A DNA stretch of 6,008 nt from Clostridia bacterium (GTDB taxonomy: Bacteria > Bacillota > Clostridia > Oscillospirales > Acutalibacteraceae): contig JAGAZW010000030.1 in NCBI GenBank assembly GCA_017939855.1, positions 1-6,008 of the forward strand. The letters run 5' to 3'. Below, in pieces: positions 1 to 4,527 of this stretch. Each line of letters starts with the position of its first letter. The stretch's first letter is position 1. The notes beneath the pieces were generated by a model, which was not told the DNA's origin, made no database searches, and worked only from the letters and a program-made list of their open reading frames with translations. A program made the position numbers and the translations under genes.

Positions 1-2
1 AT

Positions 3-761
3 GCCAAATATGCAGAACAGCTTTTCGGTAGTATGTTTGCTGATTGGCAGGTCATAGTTGAGGCGGTAAATAAATTTAATAAAGATATGGAGGCAGACTT
101 TTCGGAGGCTGCTTTTTCTATGCCTGAAAATAGTGCAGAGGGCGATTATGGGGTTGAGGGTGATATCGACCCCACCCAAACCGCCCAAGCGCCGCAGGGT
201 GGAAACGAAGTCCTGTTTGATGAGGAAGTGCCGCCTGGAAGAATAGAAAGACAAAAGCGCATAGTTGAGGTGGCAAAAAAACTTGACAGCGATCTTAATG
301 TTGTGTGGGTGAACAAATCCGACCTTTGTGGTAAAAACGGATTGTTTATGAGAGAAACCAATACAATCTATCTTGCCAAGGATATTAAGCTGCCGCAAAT
401 GTATGTGGAAGTGTTTAAACACGAGTTTGTCCACAGACTTGAAAGCAGAAGATTATACAACTCTTTCAAAAATTATCTTATAAACAACAGTAGGATATTT
501 GAAAAGTATGTAAGGGCACAACTAAAACAAATATACGGTGAAGAGTTCAGAGGTAGCCGAGAGGAAGCGATTCGCGAATTATCGGAATTTTACAGAAAGG
601 ATTTCGTCGAGGGCGAAAACTCCGAAAAGGTTAAAAAGGAGATAAAAGAAAACTTCAACCACGAAATGGCGCTTCGGGAGATTATAGCCGATTTTGTGGG
701 AGATGTCCTCTTTAAAGGCAAAAAGAACCGTGCAGATATAGCACAGTTCTTAGCGGACTAA
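3..761 (+). CDS. 5'-truncated zincin metallopeptidase domain of a giant phage/ICE polyvalent protein
   Basis: The reading frame is open from the first complete codon of the window (AKYAEQLFGSM...), so the ATG at 33 is probably internal and the gene begins upstream. Counting from that ATG, an acidic and Q/P-rich linker spans residues about 20-65, followed by a mixed alpha/beta domain. That domain has a strand-like NTIYLAKD segment, then H130-E131-F132-V133-H134, a classic HExxH zinc motif. A distal helix, E216-IIA-D220, probably supplies the third ligand. This order is typical of metallopeptidase domains embedded in very large clostridial prophage or conjugative-element proteins. The frame ends at TAA 759-761, but the next coding region continues in the same frame six bases later with the segment that normally follows this domain, so this is probably half of a split gene. 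The substrate is unknown. The peptidase fold is well supported; activity is inference. Confidence 0.75.
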   Translation, partial: AKYAEQLFGSMFADWQVIVEAVNKFNKDMEADFSEAAFSMPENSAEGDYGVEGDIDPTQTAQAPQGGNEVLFDEEVPPGRIERQKRIVEVAKKLDSDLNVVWVNKSDLCGKNGLFMRETNTIYLAKDIKLPQMYVEVFKHEFVHRLESRRLYNSFKNYLINNSRIFEKYVRAQLKQIYGEEFRGSREEAIRELSEFYRKDFVEGENSEKVKKEIKENFNHEMALREIIADFVGDVLFKGKKNRADIAQFLAD

Positions 762-767
762 GATATA

Positions 768-3590
768 ATGGCGGTAGGAAAAATCGAGGGCTCGGTAGAT
801 TTCTTTGAGGAATTGGCAACCGATAATAGGGGGCTTGTTCAAAAATTTATTGATATAATTAAGGATCTTATCTCACGTATTGATTTAGTGTCAAGAAACA
901 GAACGATAAGAGAAGACCTGGAATATATCGAACAACGCCTTATGCGTGTTTACCGGTCAAGAGATTCCAAGAAGGCGGCCGAGAAGGCACCACACGAGCA
1001 GTATATGTCGAGGAGATTAACGAACAATGATCTTGACGAATATTTGTCCGCTGGGAATCGGAAAAACAAAAATAAAATTGCGGCGGTCAATGCTGGTAAG
1101 AAAGTAATACTTACATCAAAACAAGAAATAACAGATTTTATCAACGATTCTATCGAAAAAAAGGCTGGTGATACGACGGTTGCTTATGGAAAGGTAAATG
1201 ATAGATTAGCGGATGCGGTATTTAGAGAAAGCAATGGCAAAATTAAAATAAAAGATAATTATCTTGAACTTATCCCAACTGATTTGCAACATGCCTACGA
1301 AGAACATAGTAAAGCTAAACAGGAGGGCGATATTGACCTTGAACGCAGTGATTTTGAAAATATTCCTGAGTATTTAGACTCTTTCACAGAAGTTTTATAT
1401 GCTATTGAATATAGTTCAGGCAATGTAAAAGTCTGTATAAGCAAACAACTGCCTAATGGTAGAGTTTTGATAATAGAAACTGTATCTAAAAGTAGGGGCT
1501 CCTTGCAGTTTAAAAACGCTATCGGTGTCAGTGAAAATAAGTATCAGGAAGAGTATATTGGTAAATATAAAAAAAGAGTCGAAACGACTACCAGGGGGAA
1601 CGAAAGTTCCAATAACTCCCTGCGTGACGCATCGAACTCTAATAACAGTATACCCGAAAACGAGCTTACTGTCAATACTAATATATCCGAAGAAACCGAA
1701 AATTATACCGAAGGTATAGAAATGAGTAACGGAGAGTTTTCTTCCGGCTCACCTATGCAGAGAGCGAGAGACAACAGTGTTGACAAATACGGATTAAAAC
1801 AGGATAATGTAAGTAGAGCAAATAAGCCAGGTGAACTGATAAATGAGTATTATTATGCGTTGGATAAAGGTGAATGGAAACTGTTTTATAACGCAATCGC
1901 CAAGAGCGGTTATCTTGCTACTGCAAATGTAGGGGTGGTTGCCCCAATTGTGGTAAACAATAAGCTAATTATTGCCGAAAGAAAATATGCAGGTAAAGAT
2001 GCTCATGATTATGTGGTTATAGATGCATTTCAAATTCAAGAATTGTATGACGGAGATTTGCTTGATTTTGTAAAGAAATTATTTGACACAGGAGATTTGA
2101 TTTATGACAGACAAACAATGTATCAAAATTTATCTCGAATTCTTAAAAGAAATCAGTCGCCAGGGGTACTCACAAGATTTGATGCAGATAGCCAGCGATA
2201 TGTTATTGGTAGTTCCGCCAAAATCGTTGGAAATGGCAGCCAAGAAATTCACCGAGATAGCCAAGAAGGGGTTGCCGGAGAAAGAGTATCATTCCGAGAT
2301 AAGCAGAGTGTTCAAAGAAATAATGAATTATTAAATATTAAAAAGGGTCAGTATTCCTCCGGCTCACCTATGCAGAGGGCGAGAGATCAAAGCTCGACAC
2401 ACTTGGGAGAAGATTTAAAAGATACTCCCGACCATTTAAAACCCGCATCTGAAAGAGAGTGGTCTGCATTTGTTCGTTCTTTTGCAAATCAGACAAATGG
2501 GTTGAAAGACGGTCAGGAAAAGAGTATAATAATTATCACGGCCGAGTCACATTACTTTGTTAATGCTGATGGATATATGCGTGGAAATATATTGGTTAAA
2601 ACATCAATAGACAACTATAATGAAGGAGTTGAGTTTTATGGCTCTGTCTCAATCACAAAAAACATTGATTACGCAAATGAAGAATATGGGAATAGACCAG
2701 GAGACAACAGTATCAGCAGCGATAGTTTTGAAAACGGACAACGAGATTCAGGAACTGCTGGATTGGATGGATTCGATGAAAACAGTCCCGACGCCCCAAG
2801 ATATACTGTTAAAAGTAAAGATACTCGTAGAAAAGAGATAAGGGAAACCTGGGAAAAATTATCAAACGATATAAAGAATAAAAATGGTCAATACTCGTCT
2901 GGTTCGCCAATGCAAAAGGCAAGTGAAAATCTTGCAAGATATGAAAACGGAGAAATAAGCCGAGAAGAATATCTTGAGGAAAACGATAAGCTTTACGGTG
3001 AGGCGATAGAAAAATACGGTGCTTTTGAGCAAGGTGAGAATGCAAAATCTCCAATTTCAGTGCCCCAAAAGGTAGCCGACAATAAGCCCACAGAACGATT
3101 TGTAAGAACGGTTATTGAAACGGGAAGACTTACCAATGATATGGTAGAAAGTATTGAAGTCGAGATTTTAACGGGCGGTTTTTCTTATGAAGTTGTGTCA
3201 GATGAAACGGCAATTAAAAAAGCAAACGCCGCCATAGAAAACGGTACGGCCGAGGACCGATGGCAAGAAGTAGTAAACGGCAGAAGTATCAACAAAAACG
3301 ATATTGCCATAGGTGAACAGCTTCTCTCGGAGGCCATAAAACTCGGTGACAGTAAAAGAGTACTTGAATTATCCGCAGAACTTGCAGATATATTTACAAG
3401 AGCAGGGCAGGCAGTTCAATCGGCTCGTCTTTTGAAGAAAATGACAGGTGCCGGCAGGGTTGTAGCAGCTCAAAGGTATGTACAAACATTGAACAAGGAT
3501 CTGCGTCAAAAATATGGTGATGATATGCCGCCTATAAAAATCAGCGTTGAAGCGGCACAGGTTATACTGAAACTCTCAAACTATAACTAA
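768..3590 (+). CDS. Polyvalent phage/ICE protein with three linker-separated toxin-like cassettes
   Basis: This 940-residue protein is not a single known enzyme. Residues 1-65 are a helical segment (FFEELATDNRGLVQKFIDI...) usually fused behind a zincin peptidase. Residues 79-270 resemble the PBECR (phage Barnase-EndoU-ColicinE5/D-RelE) nuclease fold. Residues 336-526 and 541-706 hold two further cassettes that I do not recognise. Linkers of the form GxYSSGSPMQ(R/K)A start at residues 322, 527 and 707. Residues 717-940 are helical (TERFVRTVIETGRLTND..., FTRAGQAVQSARLLKKM) and match from memory a block found in giant clostridial phage/ICE proteins; there the chain normally continues further. 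The ATG at 768 has no convincing Shine-Dalgarno and lies in the same frame as the preceding peptidase piece, so independent translation is doubtful. No signal peptide or membrane segment is seen. Two small ORFs overlap it in the +1 frame. Confidence 0.7.
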   Translation: MAVGKIEGSVDFFEELATDNRGLVQKFIDIIKDLISRIDLVSRNRTIREDLEYIEQRLMRVYRSRDSKKAAEKAPHEQYMSRRLTNNDLDEYLSAGNRKNKNKIAAVNAGKKVILTSKQEITDFINDSIEKKAGDTTVAYGKVNDRLADAVFRESNGKIKIKDNYLELIPTDLQHAYEEHSKAKQEGDIDLERSDFENIPEYLDSFTEVLYAIEYSSGNVKVCISKQLPNGRVLIIETVSKSRGSLQFKNAIGVSENKYQEEYIGKYKKRVETTTRGNESSNNSLRDASNSNNSIPENELTVNTNISEETENYTEGIEMSNGEFSSGSPMQRARDNSVDKYGLKQDNVSRANKPGELINEYYYALDKGEWKLFYNAIAKSGYLATANVGVVAPIVVNNKLIIAERKYAGKDAHDYVVIDAFQIQELYDGDLLDFVKKLFDTGDLIYDRQTMYQNLSRILKRNQSPGVLTRFDADSQRYVIGSSAKIVGNGSQEIHRDSQEGVAGERVSFRDKQSVQRNNELLNIKKGQYSSGSPMQRARDQSSTHLGEDLKDTPDHLKPASEREWSAFVRSFANQTNGLKDGQEKSIIIITAESHYFVNADGYMRGNILVKTSIDNYNEGVEFYGSVSITKNIDYANEEYGNRPGDNSISSDSFENGQRDSGTAGLDGFDENSPDAPRYTVKSKDTRRKEIRETWEKLSNDIKNKNGQYSSGSPMQKASENLARYENGEISREEYLEENDKLYGEAIEKYGAFEQGENAKSPISVPQKVADNKPTERFVRTVIETGRLTNDMVESIEVEILTGGFSYEVVSDETAIKKANAAIENGTAEDRWQEVVNGRSINKNDIAIGEQLLSEAIKLGDSKRVLELSAELADIFTRAGQAVQSARLLKKMTGAGRVVAAQRYVQTLNKDLRQKYGDDMPPIKISVEAAQVILKLSNYN
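1002..1730 (+). other. Cassette 1: PBECR-like nuclease/toxin domain plus disordered tail
   Basis: This covers residues 79-321 of the 940-aa protein. It opens with MSRRLTNNDLDEYLSAGN and a KKVILTSKQEITDFI segment, then a KVNDRLADAVF helix. The core motif is LQHAYEEH (H175, H180), followed by DFENIPEYLDSF and a beta-rich end (CISKQLPNGRVLIIETVS, LQFKNAIGVS). The H-x4-H, the acidic 'DFExIP' helix and the 'NGxxxxxExVS' hairpin are what I associate with PBECR/MuF C-terminal nuclease domains of phage polymorphic toxins. Residues about 270-321 are S/N/E-rich and look disordered, with the SIPENELTVNTNISEE style common in phage toxin tails. Family assignment is from memory of motifs. No plausible overlapping small gene is present in this tail. 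Confidence 0.6.
1731..1772 (+). repeat. Inter-cassette linker repeat, copy 1
   Basis: Encodes GEFSSGSPMQRARD (residues 322-335 of the 940-aa protein), directly after the disordered tail of cassette 1. At the DNA level it shares a 20-base identical core with copy 2, from the second Ser codon through the start of the first Arg codon, so similarity is not limited to the protein. It marks the boundary where cassette 2 begins. Confidence 0.85.
2090..2094 (+). promoter_or_regulatory. Shine-Dalgarno of nested ORF 1
   Basis: AGGAG with a 9-nt spacer to the ATG at 2104, entirely inside the 940-aa reading frame. Its strength contrasts with the lack of any good site before the ATG at 768. Confidence 0.6.
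2104..2334 (+). CDS. Nested ORF 1: small helical protein overprinted on cassette 2, candidate immunity/antitoxin
   Basis: This 76-aa ORF lies wholly inside the 940-aa coding region, in the +1 frame. It begins with ATG 9 nt after AGGAG and ends with TAA 11 nt before the second linker. The protein looks like a genuine soluble all-helical domain: an amphipathic helix (IKIYLEFLKEISRQ), a second (SQDLMQIASDMLLVV), a PPKS turn, a third (LEMAAKKFTEIAKKG) and a fourth (KEYHSEISRVFKEIMNY). Over the same bases the main frame is polar and R/N/Q/S/D-rich, as expected for the shifted shadow of a helical, Lys/Glu-rich gene. No named family is recognised. Placement directly after a toxin-like domain, and its size, suggest an immunity or antitoxin partner for cassette 2; this is inference. 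It could still be a chance open frame. Confidence 0.55.
   Translation: MTDKQCIKIYLEFLKEISRQGYSQDLMQIASDMLLVVPPKSLEMAAKKFTEIAKKGLPEKEYHSEISRVFKEIMNY
2346..2387 (+). repeat. Inter-cassette linker repeat, copy 2
   Basis: Encodes GQYSSGSPMQRARD (residues 527-540). It differs from copy 1 only by Q for E and Y for F in protein, and lies 11 bases after the stop of the nested ORF at 2104-2334. It is the cassette 2/3 boundary. Confidence 0.85.
2623..2628 (+). promoter_or_regulatory. Shine-Dalgarno of nested ORF 2 (selects ATG 2638)
   Basis: AAGGAG with a 9-nt spacer to ATG 2638. An in-frame ATG at 2620 overlaps this site and has no Shine-Dalgarno of its own, so the start at 2638 is preferred. Confidence 0.6.
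2638..2841 (+). CDS. Nested ORF 2: small helical protein overprinted on cassette 3, candidate immunity/antitoxin
   Basis: This 67-aa ORF sits inside the 940-aa coding region in the +1 frame, the same frame as nested ORF 1. The ATG at 2638 follows a near-perfect AAGGAG at 9 nt; an in-frame ATG at 2620 would add six residues but is less likely. The product (MALSQSQKTLITQMKNMGID, then TVSAAIVLKTDNEIQELLDW, then TPQDILLKVKILVEKR) has the pattern of a small three-to-four-helix soluble protein with a TDNEIQELLDWMDS helix and a proline-capped last helix. That is far from what a random frame would give. The stop TAA lies 44 nt before the third linker. Function is not recognised. By context it may be the partner of the cassette 3 domain; that is inference. 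Confidence 0.6.
   Translation: MALSQSQKTLITQMKNMGIDQETTVSAAIVLKTDNEIQELLDWMDSMKTVPTPQDILLKVKILVEKR
2886..2927 (+). repeat. Inter-cassette linker repeat, copy 3, leading into the conserved C-terminal block
   Basis: Encodes GQYSSGSPMQKASE (residues 707-720). The core GQYSSGSPMQ is identical in protein to copy 2, but the codons have diverged (tcg tct ggt tcg cca against tcc tcc ggc tca cct). This is probably the older or resident copy. Unlike copies 1 and 2 it continues straight into a helical block (NLARYENGEISREEYLEEN...), consistent with being the original sequence of the host protein. Confidence 0.85.
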
Positions 3591-3599
3591 AGCTTTTTG

Positions 3600-3620
3600 T
3601 CCACTGGCAGAGCCAGTGGA
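3600..3620 (+). terminator. Perfect hairpin 10 nt after the polyvalent protein stop
   Basis: Nine-base arms (TCCACTGGC / GCCAGTGGA) around an AGA loop. It is followed only by TTTACT, so as a Rho-independent terminator for the + strand it is weak. The short GC-rich stem with a 3-nt loop also resembles the subterminal hairpins of IS200/IS605-type ends, which would fit a recombination junction here. I see no transposase or other element part to support that. Confidence 0.45.
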
Positions 3621-3634
3621 TTTACTATCATAAA

Positions 3635-3675
3635 AATATGCACCCAAAAAGCGTATAACTTTTTGGGTGCATATT
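3635..3675 (-). terminator. Rho-independent terminator of the rhamnose operon
   Basis: Perfect 17-base arms (AATATGCACCCAAAAAG / CTTTTTGGGTGCATATT) around a 7-nt loop, beginning 36 nt after the rhaD stop when read on the minus strand. On that strand the stem runs into a TTTTT stretch (end of the stem plus TTTATG), the usual layout. On the plus strand the hairpin is followed by A-rich sequence, so it mainly serves the minus-strand operon, though the stem could also slow converging transcription from the left. Confidence 0.75.
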
Positions 3676-3711
3676 AAAAAGATTGCGGTTATTTTGCCAT
3701 TAAAAAAGAAC

Positions 3712-4527
3712 TTATAAATTTAGAAAATCTTTCCTATAGTTAAGACCGAACGATTCGGCAACTGCTTTTAGCTCGGTGTCAAGAATAGTATTGATATGCG
3801 GCATTTGCGCAATAAGCATATAAAGCTTAGCGGCTTTTTCAACAGTTTCTATCAAACCGAACGCTTCATCAATATTTTTTCCGGCACCGTAAATGCCATG
3901 AAGAGCCCAAACAACTAAGCGGAATTCTTCCATCTTTTTAGCGGTTGCTTCACCAATTTCATTATTGCCGCAAACCATCCAGGGCAAAACACCTATGCCG
4001 TCAGGGAATACGACAATACATTCGGTACACATTTCCCAAATAGTATGAGTAAACTTTTTGTCATCAAGTTCATGAATGTGTGTCATCGCAAGGGTATATG
4101 TCGGATGTGTGTGCATAATAACACGGTTATTCGGGTCATGCTTTAAACGCACAATATGGCTCATAAGGTGGGCCGGGAGTTCGCTTGTAAAACGACCCCC
4201 ATCACGATATCCCCAAAGAAGCTCTGCTGTTGTACCGTCTTCGGCGATGCGGATAATTCCCAAGTTGGTTTCAAGATCGTATTCAACGTTTTTAAAATAC
4301 TTTCCTGTGCCGGTAACTATAAATATTTTACCAATAAGTTCAGAAGCGTTAAAGCCGATTGGAATGGTGCGAATTACCTTATTTATATCAAGATACTCAG
4401 CTACTTCAGTCTCATCAAGCATATAACTTATGTTACCGCCGTTACGTTCATCCCAACCTTGACGGTACATATTAGAGCATACACTCTGCATTTCCTTTAC
4501 AAACGGTGCTGATAAAATGTCTTTCAT
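3712..4527 (-). CDS. rhaD: Rhamnulose-1-phosphate aldolase
   Basis: Class II zinc aldolase that splits L-rhamnulose 1-phosphate into dihydroxyacetone phosphate and L-lactaldehyde, the last step of the phosphorylated L-rhamnose pathway, in the cytoplasm. At 271 aa it matches the usual length (E. coli RhaD is about 274). Visible landmarks are ERNGGNIS (residues 27-34, phosphate-binding loop of the class II aldolase/adducin fold), SELPAH with E116 as the catalytic acid/base, HTHP with H139 and H141 as zinc ligands, and HGIYGAG with H210 as the third ligand. All key residues are intact. Its ATG overlaps the rhaA stop by one base (TAATG) and it has its own GAAGGAA Shine-Dalgarno, so translation is probably coupled to rhaA. 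A strong terminator follows. The related fuculose and ribulose aldolases are shorter, and the neighbour settles the assignment. Confidence 0.93.
   Translation of the reverse strand: MKDILSAPFVKEMQSVCSNMYRQGWDERNGGNISYMLDETEVAEYLDINKVIRTIPIGFNASELIGKIFIVTGTGKYFKNVEYDLETNLGIIRIAEDGTTAELLWGYRDGGRFTSELPAHLMSHIVRLKHDPNNRVIMHTHPTYTLAMTHIHELDDKKFTHTIWEMCTECIVVFPDGIGVLPWMVCGNNEIGEATAKKMEEFRLVVWALHGIYGAGKNIDEAFGLIETVEKAAKLYMLIAQMPHINTILDTELKAVAESFGLNYRKDFLNL

Larger units (their letters stand above)
1773..2345 (+). other. Cassette 2: unrecognised globular domain with overprinted tail
   Basis: This covers residues 336-526 of the 940-aa protein. The first part (to about residue 445) looks globular, with an amphipathic helical start (ELINEYYYALDKGEWKLFYN), hydrophobic strands (VGVVAPIVVNNKLIIAERKY) and KDAHDYVVIDAFQIQELYDG. 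Possible polar active-site residues are the E-R-K and H-D pairs, but I recognise no family. The second part (about 446-526) is rich in R, N, Q, S, D and G and looks unstructured. The same DNA in the +1 frame encodes a compact helical 76-aa protein with its own ribosome binding site. Position between two SSGSPMQ linkers, parallel to cassette 1, suggests another toxin-type effector domain; that role is inference from context only. Confidence 0.45.
2388..2885 (+). other. Cassette 3: unrecognised small domain with overprinted tail
   Basis: This covers residues 541-706 of the 940-aa protein. The segment from residue 555 to about 635 looks folded: a helix (SEREWSAFVRSFANQ), a strongly hydrophobic strand (EKSIIIITAESHYFVNADG), then further strands (NILVKTSID, GVEFYGSVSITKN). 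From about residue 640 to 680 the main frame becomes polar and glycine/serine/aspartate-rich, where a +1-frame ORF with a strong ribosome binding site overlaps it. It then returns to a basic helix (RRKEIRETWEKLSNDIKNKN) leading into the third linker. I recognise no family. Its compact alpha/beta pattern and its position behind a PBECR-like cassette would fit a small effector domain, which is inference. Confidence 0.4.

Noticed and set aside
1..18. ATG at position 1 as a gene start
   Set aside because: Its frame stops at 55-57. The frame starting at position 3 is the one that continues into the peptidase domain.
1525..1719. Possible third nested ORF (64 aa) in the +1 frame of cassette 1
   Set aside because: No convincing Shine-Dalgarno. 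The product is strongly basic and rich in Pro/Thr/Ile with almost no acidic residues after its first third, unlike the two accepted nested ORFs.
2809..3054. Minus-strand 81-aa open frame opposite cassette 3 and linker 3
   Set aside because: Composition (His/Phe/Leu/Arg-rich) is that of an antisense shadow, with no credible start signal.
4076..4512. Plus-strand open frames across rhaD
   Set aside because: Antisense shadows of a well-conserved aldolase gene; their products have no domain-like character and no ribosome binding sites.
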